Numbered from the stretch's first letter, positions 11,301-26,300 are shown. The stretch is DNA of 64,000 nt from JADKBO01 sp965230345 (GCA_965230345.1 CBDDKR010000002.1:620001-684000), one strand, 5' to 3'. Numbers and translations: made by a program. The notes: generated by a model from the letters alone, not told the origin.

Positions 11301-14300
11301 AATCAAACTCATCCGTAGGTTCATCCATAATGTTAACCGTCTCAGGATCGTGATCATCTTCATCATCTGTACCGTTACCATTCGTCTGATCATTTTCACC
11401 ATACGCATCATTATTTTCATTCGTATCTGGTGTACTGTCAATATCAGTCACTGGATTTCCATCATCATCCGTAGCTCCACTGATCTCAGCCCAGTTCGTC
11501 ACTTGTGACATTCCAGAGCAATCTCCTACTTCAAGAGCTATCGTTACTGAAGTATTCATTCCAGGTAACAATGCTGACATTAATCCACCATTTGCTACAC
11601 TCAATGTAATGCTAGCCGTACCATTTCCATTATCTGTCCAATTATTGTCCACTAATGTGAAACAACTTGGAATATAATCGATAACCTGGATATTATCAGC
11701 AGGAACATCACCTTGATTGATTACATATATTTCGTAATTAACGATATCACCACTAGAGACATTCACACTTTGTCCAACCTCTAATACTTTAATTAGTGCT
11801 AGATCAAAATCATCTTGTGGATCACCATTATCGATTTCGATTTCCGCTGGATCGTGATCATCTTCATCATCTGTACCATTTCCATTGGTATTATCGTCAC
11901 CATCGTACGCATCATTATTCTGATTGTCATCTGGAGTACTATCTACATCTGTAACAGAATCTCCAGCACCATCTGTTGCGTCACTGATTTCAGCCCAGTT
12001 GGTAACATTCCCATCATCACAATCTTCAACAGAAAGTGTGATTTCTACGTCCACATTAGCATTAGGTTGTAATGGTTGTGTTAATCCACCATTTGCAACA
12101 CTTAATGTTATGCTTGCAGTACCATTACCATTATCCGTCCAATCCGCATCATTCAATGCAAAACAAGATGGGATGTAATCGACAATCTCAATATTGTCTG
12201 CACTTATATTTCCTTGGTTAAATACTCTAATTCTGAACACCACATCATCACCATTCTTAACTGGTGTGGTTTGTGTTGGTGCCAATTGTTTAATCAATGC
12301 AAGATCAAACTCATTTGACGCATTAGGATCAACCATAATATCTGCTGGATCATGATCGTCTTCATCTTCACCATTCTTACCATCTCCTGACGTATCATTA
12401 TCCGTTTCATATTTATCATTATCTGGATTATCATCTGGAGTACTATCTACATCTGTAACATCGTTTCCAGCTTGATCTGTAGCATCGCTAATCTCAGCCC
12501 AGTTGGTAAGCGTACCAGCAGCACATCCTGTCAATTCTATAGTAATATATGTTTTGACCATGCTATTTGGAGCAAGTGGTTGTGTTAACCCACCATTTGC
12601 AACGCTTAACATTCTAGTAGCAGTACCATTACCATTGTTCGTCCAAGCATTATCTACAAGTTGAGAACAATTTGGTAAGTAATCTGTGATTTCAATATTA
12701 TCGGCAGCTACAGAGCCTTGATTAAATACTGTAATCTCAAATGTTACAGGATCACCTGGTCTAACAGGACTCGCCTGTCCAGGAGCCAATGTTTTAACCA
12801 ATGCTAAATCAAAGTCTATATTACAATCTTTAGCAGGAACCGTAATTATCTTATCAGAACATCCTGGATAAGCTACTGTAATTTGAACATCTTGTCCTGA
12901 AGGAATACCACTAATTACATCAGACTCTACGATACCGAAGTTTGAAGTAACAACAGCACCAGGTAGTGCGTAATAATTAACAAAATAGAATGGCGTTCCA
13001 TTGCTGTTACACATTGGTCCACTCACACTAATTGCTGGATTCTCACATGGATCATCACATCTAGCAGGACTCTTAGTTCTAACAGTTGTCACACAATCAC
13101 CATCTGTAGCAACCAATTGTAAATTGGTGCCAAGCGGAATATTAATTACTTCATTACCACTAATGATTCCAGCATTTCTGGTCAATGTTCCATGACCATC
13201 CCATGTAAAGGATACTCTATAGAAATTACCATCACAAACCGCTTGTCCTAATGTCAATTCAGGGAATTCACAATCTTCTGGACAATCTTCTGGACCGACT
13301 ACTGTCAATTCAGTGAAACATCCAGGCACCGTTGATGCAAAGATGGTCACATCTTCTCCTAACGGAATGTCACTAATTGTATTTCCACTTATAGTTCCCG
13401 CACTTGCAGTCACTGTCGCACCACTGCTCACATAGAATGTAACCTCATAAACATCGCCGTCACATTCTGGGTTACTCGCTGTAAGAACAGGTTTAACACA
13501 GCTCTGACATATAGGTGTAGGAATAGTAACTACTTTGTTTGAACACCCTGCTATACTTACAGTCACAACTGCATTGGTTCCAACAGGAATATTCGTAATC
13601 ACACCATTTCCTACATTGCCATGACTTGATGTTACATTAGATCCAGGTAATGCTGTAAAGTTGACACTATAGAAGGTATTACCTTGACATAATGGTCCAC
13701 TAATACTTATTGCTGGATTCTCACATGGATCTGTACAAGACTCTGGACTTGTTACTTCTACATTGGCATTACAAGATCCATTGTTAGCAAATATTAATAA
13801 ATCAACTCCAATAGGAATATTGATGACTTCATTGCCACTAATCGTTCCTACATTAGTATTTAATGAGCCAATACCATCCCAAGTATAAGAAATTTTATAC
13901 GTAGAGCCATCAACACATACAGGTTGACCTGCTGTTAAGTTTGGATACTCACAAGTACTTGGACAAGTATTTGGACCATCAACTTCTAAGACTGATTCGC
14001 ATCCTTCAGCAGTTGTCGCTGTAATGATTAAATCCGTTCCTAGAGGAATACCCGTAACTGTAAAGTTATTGATCGTTCCAACATTGGTTTCAACAGTTGC
14101 ACCTTCACTTACGTAGTATGTAACTGTATATGATGTTCCAATACACTCGATTGCTCCAGTTGTCAATACAGGTTTTTCACATGGCTCACAAGTTGGAGCA
14201 GGAACTACAACCACTTTATCTGGGCATCCATTTAAGCTAGCTGTAATCGTTACATCTTGACCTGAAGGAATAGCAGTAATCACACCATTTCCTACCGTTC

Positions 14301-17300
14301 CGAAGTTCGTACTCACTGTTGTACCAGGAACTGTTGTAAAGTTGACACTATAGAATGCCGTTGATGCATCACACAGTGGTCCACTAATACTTATTGCTGG
14401 ATTTTCACATGGATCATCACAATCTTCTGGACTAGTTACGGTCACTTCTGTTTCACAACTACCATCTGTTGCTCCCAATACTAGATCTGTTCCTAGAGGG
14501 ATATTGATGACTTCGTCTCCACTTATTGTTCCGGCATTATTGGTCAAATTACCAATTCCGTCCCAAGTAAAGGATACTGTATACGTAGAGCCATCACAAA
14601 TTGGTTGCCCAACTGTTAACTCAGGATACTCACAATTTGTAGGACATGTTGTCGGTGCAGTAACGGTAAGTTCCGTCTCACAATTCAATCCTAATGAAGC
14701 AGTCAATTCAAGATTCACTCCAAGAGGAATATTAATTACAGCGCTACTTGTAACCGTGCCTACATTGGATGAAACCGTAGCTCCATTACTTACATAATAA
14801 GTTACGCTATATAAGGTTCCTTCACATTCTGTATTTCCAACGGTCAAGACCGGTTTAGTACAAGCCTCACATAAAGGAGCTTTTACATTAATTACTTCAT
14901 CTGGACATCCATTTAAACTAGCAGTTATTGTTACATCTACTCCTACAGGGATATTGGTAACAACTTCATTACCTACAGTACCTGCAGTTGATGTCACTGT
15001 TGCACCTGGTACAGCAACGAAATTCACTGAGTAGAATGGTGAGCCATTCGTATTACATATTGGTCCACTTACTGTAATTGCTGGATTCTCACATGGATCA
15101 TCACAATCTTCTGGACTAACAACTGTTACTTCTGTTTCACAGTTTCCATCTACAGCACTTATTACTAAGTCAGTACCGATAGGAATATCTACTACCATAT
15201 TAGATGTGCGAACTCCAACATTGTTGCTTATTGTTCCATGACCATCCCATGTATAAGAAACAGTGTATGTAGAACCATCGCAAATTGGTTGACCAACTGT
15301 CAATTCTGGATATTCGCAATCATCTGGACATGTAGTAGGAGCGGTTACACTTATTTGTGTAGAACAATCTTGACCGTTTGAAGCCGTAATAATAAGATCT
15401 ACTCCTAATGGAATATTCGTTATAATACCATTTCCTACAGCACCCACATTGGTTGTCACTGTTGCTCCAGCACTTACATTAAATGTTACGCTGTACAAGT
15501 TACCTTCACATTCTGTATTTCCTGCAGTAAGAATTGGTTTCTCACATACCTCACAATCTGGTGCAGGAACTACAACAACATCATTTGGACATCCATTTAC
15601 GCTTGAAGTTATCGTCACATTTACTCCAGAAGGAATATTTGTTATAACTCCACTTCCAACAGTTCCAGCAGAAGCAGTTACTGTTGCCCCTGATACTGTA
15701 GTGAAGTTAACTGAATAGAATGGAGTTCCATTCGTATTACATATTGGTCCACTCAAACTAATAGATGGATTCTCACATGGATCATTACAGTTTTCAGGAC
15801 TATCAATCACTACTTCAGTTACACAACTTCCATCTGTTGCTGACAAGGTAAGACTTGCACCAAGAGGAATATTGATAACTTGATTACCGCTTATAGTTCC
15901 TATACTATTGGATAGATTACCATTTCCATCCCAAGTAAAGGATACCTTGTAAGAAGAACCAGTACATACCGGCTGACCTACGGTCAATTCTGGGTAAGTA
16001 CAATTAGAAGGACAAGAATTTGGCGCTGACACTTCAATTGAAGTAGCACAATCTACGTCTCTTGTCGCTGTAATAGTCACATCTACCCCAAGTGGAATAT
16101 TTATCACTTCATTACCGCTTACTGTTCCTGCACTTGTAGAGATCGTTGATCCCTGAGAAGCTATGAATGAAACGCTGTATGTTGAGCCATCACATTCTGT
16201 ATTTCCTACTGTTAATACAGGCTTAATACATTCATCACAAAGCGGTGCAGGTACTTCAATCACCTTATTTGCACATCCTGCTAAACTTGCAGTTACAGTT
16301 ACATTAACACCTGCAGGAATATTCGTTATGACACCAGCACCAACAGTACCATGACTTGCTGTTACACTAGCACCATTTGTTGTAGTGAAGTTTAAGCTGT
16401 AGAATGGTGAGCCATTAGAATTACATAAAGGTCCACTCAAACTAATCGCAGGATTCTCACATGGATCCGTACAAGACTCTGGACTTGTTACTTTAACCAT
16501 TGAGATACATGCACCACTATTAGCAAATACGGTTACATCAATACCAATAGGGATATTGATTACTTCGTTGCCACTTACTGTTCCAACATTGCTATTCAAG
16601 CTTCCTACTCCATCCCATGTAAAGGATACTTTATAAGTAGAGCCATTTACACATACTGGCTGACCAACTGTCAATTCTGGATACTCGCAATTCATTGAGC
16701 ATGAATTAGGTCCGTCAATTTCCAATTCTGTTTCACAACCAGGAATAGTCGTTGCAGTAATTACAACATCCGTTCCAACAGGAATTCCTGTTATTTTATA
16801 ATCTGTAACGGTACCTACACTTGCTTGAATTGAAGCACCATTACTTACATAATATGTTACATCATAAGTCGAACCATTACATTCTATTGCTCCTGCAGTT
16901 AAAACAGGTTTTTCACATGTTTCACAAATTGCAGCTGGAACAACTATTGTCTTAGTAGGACATCCACTTAGTACAGCCGTAATGGTAACATCTTGACCTG
17001 ATGGAATGTTAGTGATCACACCACTTCCAACAGTTCCATGAGATGCTGTAACCGTTGTACCAGGAATAGTCGTAAAGTTAACCGAATAGAATGGTGTTCC
17101 ATTCGAGTTACACTCTGGTCCACTTACACTGATCGCTGGATTCTCACATGGATCATCACAATCATTTGGACTTTCTACAGTTACTTCTGTTTCACAATTT
17201 CCATCAGCAGCTGACACTACCAAATCAGTTCCAACAGGTATATTTACTATTCTATCACCACTAACTGTTCCTGAATTCGTAGAGAATGAACCATTACCAT

Positions 17301-20300
17301 CCCAAGTGAAAGAAACCGTATAAGTTGAACCATTACATATGGGTTGTCCAACTGTTAATTCTGGATACTCACAATTTGTAGGACAACTATTAGGGCCAGT
17401 AACTGTAAGTTGAGTTTCACAATCAGGACTTAAGCTTGCAGTTATAACTACATCGGTTCCTACTGGTATGTTGGTAATTACACCACTTCCTAATGTTCCT
17501 ACCGAAGTCGTTACCGTAGCTCCCGCACTTACGTAATAAGTAACACTATACACATTGCCCTCACACTCGATATTTCCAGTAGTAAGTGTTGGTTTTTCAC
17601 AAGCTTCACAAATTGGCGCTGTTACTACCATCACCTTATCTGGACATCCCGTCAAGCTAGCTGTAATAGTCACGTTTACACCAGATGGAATGTTTGTAAT
17701 AACTCCATTACCTACACTTCCTGCTGAAGATGTAACCGTAGCTCCAGCTGTTGTAGTAAAGTTAACAGAGTAGAATGGTGTTCCATTCGAATTACAAATT
17801 GGTCCACTTACACTAATTGATGGTGTTTCACATGGGTCATCACAATCTTCAGGGCTTTCAACTTCTACCTCAGTTTCACAACTACCATCTGCAGCTGAAA
17901 TGATTAGATCCGTTCCAATTGGAATATTAGTAATCACATTCGAACCAATAGAACCAGCATTGTTTGACAATGTTCCAACTCCGTCCCATGTATAAGAAAC
18001 AGAATACGTAGAGCCATTACAAATAGGCTGACCCACTGTCAATTCTGGATATTCACAATCTGGTGGACATGTATTAGGACCATTAACAGTCAATACTGTC
18101 TGACAATTAACATCCGTAGATGCCGTCAGTGTCACATCAACTCCAATTGGAATGTTGATTACCATATTTCCGCTTATTGTACCAGCACTAGCAGAAACCA
18201 TAGCGCCTTGTGATACATTAAACTCAAATTGATATGTGTTTCCTTCGCATTCAATATTTCCAGCTGTTAATGAAGGTTTGATACATAATTCACATAATGG
18301 AGCAGGAACAACAACTACTTTATCTGAACATCCAGATAAACTTGTTGTAATTGTAACATTAACTCCAGCAGGAATATTAGAAATCGTTCCATTGTTAACA
18401 AAACCAGCTGAAGCCGATACTGTTGCTCCAGACACCGTCGTATAGTTTAAGCTATAGAATGGTGACCCATCTGCATTACATAGAGGTCCTGAAATACTTA
18501 TCGCTGGGTAATCACATGGATTATCACACGATTCAGGACTTTCAACTCCAACATTTGCAACACAAGTTCCAGAAGATGCAGTTAATGAAAGATCCGTTCC
18601 AATAGGAATATTGATTATTTCATTGCCACTTATGGTTCCTGCATTATTATTCAAATTACCTACACCATCCCATGTAAAGGATACTGTGTATGTAGAACCA
18701 TCACATATTGGCTGACCAACTGTTAATTCTGGATATTCACAATTTGATGGACAACTATTAGGACCATCAACTTCCAGTACGGTCTCACATCCTGGAACAG
18801 TAGTCGCTGTTATCACAAGATCTGTTCCTACTGGAATTCCTGTTATTGTAAATCCATTAATTGTTCCAACATTTGAAGTAACTGTAGCGCCGGTACTCAC
18901 ATAGTAAGTAACATCGTAAGTTGTACCGTTACATTCAATTGCACCAGTGGTAAGAACAGGTCTTTCACATAAGTCACACTCAGGTGCAGGTACTACTACT
19001 ACCTCATCAGGACATCCTGCTAAAGTAGACGTAATCGTTACATCCTGACCAGATGGAATCGCTGTTATTACACCATTTCCAACCGTACCGTGACTAGCAC
19101 TAACTGATGCACCTGATACGGTAGTAAAGTTTATTGAGTAGAATCCACTTCCACTAGCGTCACAAATAGGTCCGCTCAAACTAATTGATGGATTCTCACA
19201 TGGATTATCACAATTTTCTGGACTAGTTACCACAGCTTCAGTAACACAGTTACCATCAGTCGCTGATACCACTAAATCCGTTCCAATTGGAATATTAATT
19301 ATTTCATCTCCACTTACTGTTCCTACATTATTACTGAATGATCCGTTGCCATCCCATGTAAAGGATACTGTGTATGTAGAACCATCACATATTGGCTGAC
19401 CAACTGTCAATTCTGGATATTCACAATCTGTAGGACACGTTGAAGGAGCCGTTACTGTTAATTCAGTTTCACAATTCGTGTCTTCAGTAGCCGTAATTGT
19501 CAAATCAACTCCAAGTGGAATATTTGTTACTACACCAGCACCAAGGGTTCCGGCATTAACTGATACTGTTGCTCCTGTACTTACGTAATATGTAACACTA
19601 TAGACATTTCCTGAACATTCAGTATTTCCAACCGTTAAGACAGGCTTGTCACAAATATCACAATTAGGAGCAGGTACTGTTATTACATCATCTGGACATC
19701 CAGATAAACTAGATGTAATTGTTACTGCAACACCAGAAGAAATATTGGTAATTACTCCATTTCCAACCGTTCCAATATTTGAAGTGACTGTTGCACCAGT
19801 AACTGTAGTGAAATTAACAGAATAGAATGGTGTTCCATTCGTATTACATATTGGTCCACTGACACTTACAGAAGGATTCTCACATGGATTGCTACAATCT
19901 TCAGGACTAACTACAACAACTTCGGTAATACATGCACCATTAGTAGCAGTTAATGTAAGATTAGTTCCTACTGGAATATTTAATATTTCATTACCATTAT
20001 AAGTACCGGCACTATTGTTCAAATTACCCACACCATCCCATGTAAAGGAGACATTATATGTTGTACCATTACAAACTGGTTGTCCTGCATTCAGCGCTGG
20101 ATACTCACAGTCTGTAGGACATGAGTCTGGACCTGTTACTGTAATGGATGTTTGACAGTCTATATCTGAAGAAGCTGTAATTGTTACATCTGTACCAAGT
20201 GGAATACTAGTTACAATGCCATTTCCTAATGTTCCTGCAGTCGTATTAATTGTTGATCCTGCAGATGCATAGAATGTTACACTGTAAGTATTACCCAAAC

Positions 20301-23300
20301 ACTCAGGATTCCCCACCGTAAGTATCGGCTTAATACATACTTCACACAATGGCGCAGGAACTACAACTACCTTATCTGGACATCCAGCAATACTGGCTGT
20401 AATAGTCACATCAACACCAGCTGGAATATTGGTAATTGTTCCTCCACTTACATTACCGGCAGAAGCTGTAACAGTTGCACCAGGAAGAGCGATGAAATTC
20501 AAACTATAGAATGGTGATCCATCCGCGTTACACAGAGGTCCACTCACACTAATTGCTGGATTCTCACATGGATCATCACAATCCTCTGGACTTACCGCTT
20601 CGACTTCAGCAACACAATCCGTGTTAGTTGCCGTTAATGTTACATTAGTTCCTATTGGAATATTAATAATAGTATTACCACTGATCGTACCAGCACTATT
20701 GTTTAAGTTACCAACACCATCCCATGTAAAGGAAACTGTATAAGTTGATCCATCACATATTGGCTGTCCTAATGTTAATTCAGGATAGATACAATTTGTT
20801 GGGCAACTATTTGGTGCTTCAACATTTATTGTTGACTCACAATTCACATCAGAAGTAGCCGTAAGCGTTACATCAACGCCCAATGGAACATTAATTACTT
20901 TCCCATTAGAAATGGTACCTGCCGTTGTGGTAACAGAAGCACCATTGCTTGCATAGAAAGTAAAGCTATATACATTGTTTTCACACTCTATATTTCCTGC
21001 AGTAAGAACAGGTTTGATACACTCATTACATATTGGTGCATCTACTGTAATTACCTTATCTGGACAATCACCCAAACTTGCAGTAATGGTAACATCTTGA
21101 CCTGATGGAATATTGGTAATTACACCTGATCCAACTGTACCATGAGATGAAGTCACTGTAGTACCAGCAACCATTGTGAAATTAACAGAGTAGAACTGCG
21201 TTCCATTTGTATTACAAATTGGTCCACTCACACTAATTGCTGGATTCTCACATGGGTCATCACATGTTTCTGGGCTAATTGCCGTCACAGAAGAGATACA
21301 ACTTCCATCTGTAGCAGTAACAGTAACATTTGTACCAATTGGAATGTTAATCACTTCATTACCACTTATGGTTCCTGCTGTTGTTGCAATTGAACCGCTT
21401 CCATCCCAAGTGAATGATACCTTATAAGTTGATCCATCACAAATCGGTTGACCTACAGTTAATTCAGGGTATTCGCAATTTGGAGGACAAGTATTTGGTC
21501 CATTTACAACTAAGCTTGTTTGACAATCAACATCAACAGATGCAGTAATTGTCACATTAGCTCCTAAAGGAATATTTGTTACAATACCATCTCCAACTGT
21601 TCCAGCATCAGTAGTAACCGTTGCACCGTTACTAACTGTAAATTCAAAACTATAAACATTGCCTTCACAAACAGGATTTCCTGCTGTCAATGTTGGTTTT
21701 ATACATTCTGTACATACAGGTGCAGGTATAATTACAACTTCATTATCACATCCAGGTTGTGTAACAGTAACTGTCACATCTTGACCATTAGGAATTCCTG
21801 AAATAATGTTAGCATTTACCACACCATGGCTAGCACTCATACTTCCTCCTGAAACTAAAGTATAGTTCACACTGTAAGTACCATCTGCAGCAGGTGAACA
21901 TAATGGTCCACTTAAGCTTATTGCTGGATTCTCACATGGATCGTCACAAGATTCAGGACTTTCTGCGGTAACCTTTGTTTCACATTCACCATCTGTAGCT
22001 GTGATCATAAGATCAGAACCAATAGGAATGTTAATAATTCTATTTCCACTTATTACCCCAACATTATTTGCAAAAGTTCCATTTCCATCCCAAGTAAACG
22101 AAACCTTATAAGTTGTTCCTGTACATACTGGCTGACCTAAAGTCAACTCAGGATACTCGCAAGTAGAAGGACAAGCATCAGGAGCTTCAACATTCAATTG
22201 AGTAAAACATCCTGGCTCTAAATATGCTTCTATAATTAAGTCAACTCCAAGTGGAATATCTTCAACTTTGTAACCATTAACCACCCCAGCATTTACATTA
22301 ATTGTAGCACCTTGTTGAGCGTAGAAAGTAACCGAATAAGTACTTCCATCACACTCTGTATTTCCAGCCGTCAATACTGGATCAATACAAGGCTCACAAA
22401 CTGGAGCAGGAACAACCACAACTCTATCCGGACAATCATCTATACTAGAGGTAACTGTTACGTCTACACCTGAAGGAATATTGGTAATTACACCAGCTCC
22501 AACTGTACCATGAGAAGATGTTACTGTTGCACCTGGAACCATTGTGAAATTCAAACTGTAGAATGGACTTCCATCGCTATTACACTCAGGACCACTCAAA
22601 CTAATTGCTGGATTCTCACATGGATCGTCGCATGTTACGGGACTTGTAATAGTCACCGTAGATATACATGTTCCATTTGTTGCTGTAATTACTAAGTCCG
22701 TTCCTATAGCAATTCCTTCAACAACATCTCCATTAATACTTCCTGTATTGGTAGATAGCGTACCAACTCCATCCCAAGTGAATGAAACTTTATAGGTAGA
22801 ACCATCACATATTGCTTGACCAGCAGTTAATACTGGGAATTCACAAATTGTTGGACATTCATTCGGACTATTTACAGTCAAAATAGTCTGACAGCTAGGC
22901 TCAACTGTTGCAGTAATCTGAACATTGGTTCCTACTGGAATATTTGTAATCTTATTACCATCCAAAATTCCCGCACTGGTAGTAACAGTAGCACCATTAC
23001 TTACATAGAATGTAATACTATACACCGTACCATCACAGTCTGGGTTACTCGCTGTCAATACTGGTTTCAAACATACGGATACTGGAATTTCAGCAGGATC
23101 ATGATCATCTTCATCTCCTCCATTCTTGCCATCTCCAGTAATATCGTTATCCACATTGAAAATATCGTTATCTGGATCGCTATCCGGTGTACTATCTTCA
23201 TCTGTCACTGGATTTCCAGCCCCATCAGTAGTTCCACTGATTTCTGCCCAGTTGGTAATCGTACCTGTAGAGCAATCATCTAATTCTAATGTAATATCTA

Positions 23301-26300
23301 CATCTACAAACTCACCTGGTAGAAGTGGCGTTGGTAAGAATCCGTTTGCAACACTCAATGTCTTACTTGCAGTATCATTACCATTATCCGTCCAGTCTGT
23401 ATCGTTCAAGATCATACATTCTGGAATGTAATCCGTAACTTCTATATTATCTGCACTTACATCACCTTGATTAAAGACTCTGATTCTAAATGTTGCCAAA
23501 TCACCATTAGTAAATGGAACATCTTGTCCTGGAATCAAAATTTTAGTCAATGCCAAATCAAATTCCATTGGTGAAGTAGGATCAATAGTAATAAGTGCTG
23601 GATCATGGTCATCTTCATCTGTTGCAGCTACATCATCTCCTGGTGTACCAGAACCATCACCATTCACTACATCATCACTGTTTCCATTTGGATTACCACC
23701 TGCATCGTTACCGTTGGTATCGTCTGGTGTAGAATCGATATCTGTAACAGGATCTCCATTACTATCTGTTGCACCACTGATCTCAGCATAATTCACTATA
23801 TCACCTGTAGAACAGTTATTTGTAACAACAGTCATTGGAATTTCTATCGAATTTGATGGAGCCAATGCACTTGACATGGTTCCACTTCCTGTACTCAAGT
23901 CATATGTTGCTGTTCCATCACCGTTATCCGTCCAATTTGGATCTGCTAATTCAAAACAAGAAGGTAGGTAGTCGGTTACTTCTATATTATCCGCAGCGAC
24001 TTGACCTTGGTTGTATACAGTAATGATAAAGCTCACTGTAGCCCCATTTCCAACAGTTGCACTTTGGCCAGGAGCCAATGTTTTGGTTAATGCCAAATCA
24101 AAATTATCTGGATTTGGATCAATTACTGTTATTTGCTCAGGATCGTGATCATCTTCGTCTCCTCCATTCTTGCCATCTTCATCAATTTCATTATTTGTCG
24201 TATACGTATCATTGGTTTGATCCGTGTCTGGAGTACTATCTACATCTTCAACAGTATTTCCATCTTCATCTGTAAAGCTGCTCACCTCTGCCCAGTTTGT
24301 AACATTTCCAACTGCACAAGACTCAACTGTTAGTACTATTTGGATTATTGTACTCTGAGCTGGCTCTAATGTTCCAGGAACATTAATCGATGCTGTACCA
24401 TTACCATTATCTGTCCAATCTGTATCGTTAAGCGACATACAGTTAGGAATATAATCTATCACAGAAATGTTAGTTATTGCATGATCACCTTGGTTCGTTA
24501 CCTGGATATCATAGCTTACATCATCTCCAATCGCAACAGGGTTATTCTGTCCTATACTTAATGTTTTGATCAATGCTACGTCATAAATTGGTGGAGTAGG
24601 CATAATAATAATCTCTTCAGGATCATGATCATCTTCATCTCCTCCATTCTTACCATCACCAGTATTATCGTTATTGGTAATATAAGTATCATTTCCTTGA
24701 TCTGTATCCGGTGTACTGTCCACATCTGTTACAGGATCACCGTTCCCATCTGTTGCACCACTAATCTCTGACCAGTTGGTCACAGAGGTTTCTTCACATT
24801 CTAATACTGTAAAGTCGATATTTACATTAATACTTTGACCAGGAGCCAATGGAGAGTTTAATGCACCGTTAGCAACACTCAATGTGATGGATGCCGTTTC
24901 ATTTCCATTATCCGTCCAATCTGTATCGTTCAATTCCAAACAATCCGGAATGTAATCAATGATTTCGATGTTATCAGCCAATACATTTCCTTGATTCGTA
25001 ATTTGGATTTGGAAACTAACAACATCACCTAATTCAACCGTAGTTTGCTGACCAGGAGCCAATATTTTAATTAACGCCAAATCAAACATGTCAGGCACAT
25101 TAGGTACGATCTCAATGATTTCAGGATCGTGATCATCTTCGTCATTAGTTCCGTCACCATCCAATTGATCATCATTTCCATATACATCGTTTCCTTGATT
25201 TGTATCTGGTGTACTATCTATATCCGTAACAGGATCTCCATTACTATCTGTTGCACCACTGATCTCTGACCAGTTGGTCACATCACCAATAGCACAATTA
25301 TTAGCTTGTAATGTAAGAAGTACTTGATGAGACATACCAGGTAATAATGGAGACGCTAATGCACCATTTGCAGTACTTAATGTAATACTTGCTGTACCAT
25401 CACCGTTATCTGTCCAATCCGTATCCACCATGTTCATACATGTAGGTACATAATCCGTAATCTCGATGTTATTTGCACTTACATTACCTTGATTTACAAC
25501 AGTCACAGCAAATACTACTAAATCTCCATTTTCTATTTGTGTTGGTTGACCTGGTGCCAATTGCTTGATTAAAGCCAAGTCAAACATGTTTGGAGGGTTC
25601 GTAGATACTGTTACTCTAGCTGGATCGTGGTCATCTTCGTCACCACCTGTCTTTCCATTGCCAGAGATATCATTGTCATTAATATATGTATCGTTATTAG
25701 GATTGTTATCTGGTGTACTATCCACATCTGGCCATACATTACCGTCTTCATCAGTAGCCGCACTAATTTCCGCCCAGTTATTATAATCTCCTGAGCTACA
25801 ATTTGAAACTTGTAGATTAATATTAACCGTAGTACTTTGACCTGGTTGTAAGCTCTGTGAAAGACCACCATTTGCTACACTTAGCATGATGCTTGCTGTA
25901 CCATTGCCATTATCTGTCCAATCCGTATCTACCATATTGAAACAAGATGGAACATAATCTGTAATCTCGATATTATCAGCACTAAATGTTCCTTGGTTGG
26001 TAACTTCAATGCTGAATACTACTACATCACCAACACCAACTATAGAAGGTTGACCTGGTGCCAATATCTTGGTTAATGCCAAATCAAAAATATCTTGATT
26101 TGTAGTCACCAAAATTTGCTCAGGATCATGATCATCTTCATCTCCTCCTAGCTTACCATTTCCTGTAACATCGTTGTTGTTTTGATAAGTATCATTGTTT
26201 TGATCATTATCAGGTGTACTATCAATATCTGTCAAAGGCTCTCCATTTGGTCCCGTGAAAGAACTGATTTCTGACCAGTTGGTCAAAATACCATTAGCAC

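Noticed and set aside
12823..23073. CRISPR-like array or satellite DNA
   Set aside because: The repeats are coding, 228 codons long and diverged, with the frame maintained; they do not have the short-repeat/spacer form of a CRISPR array.
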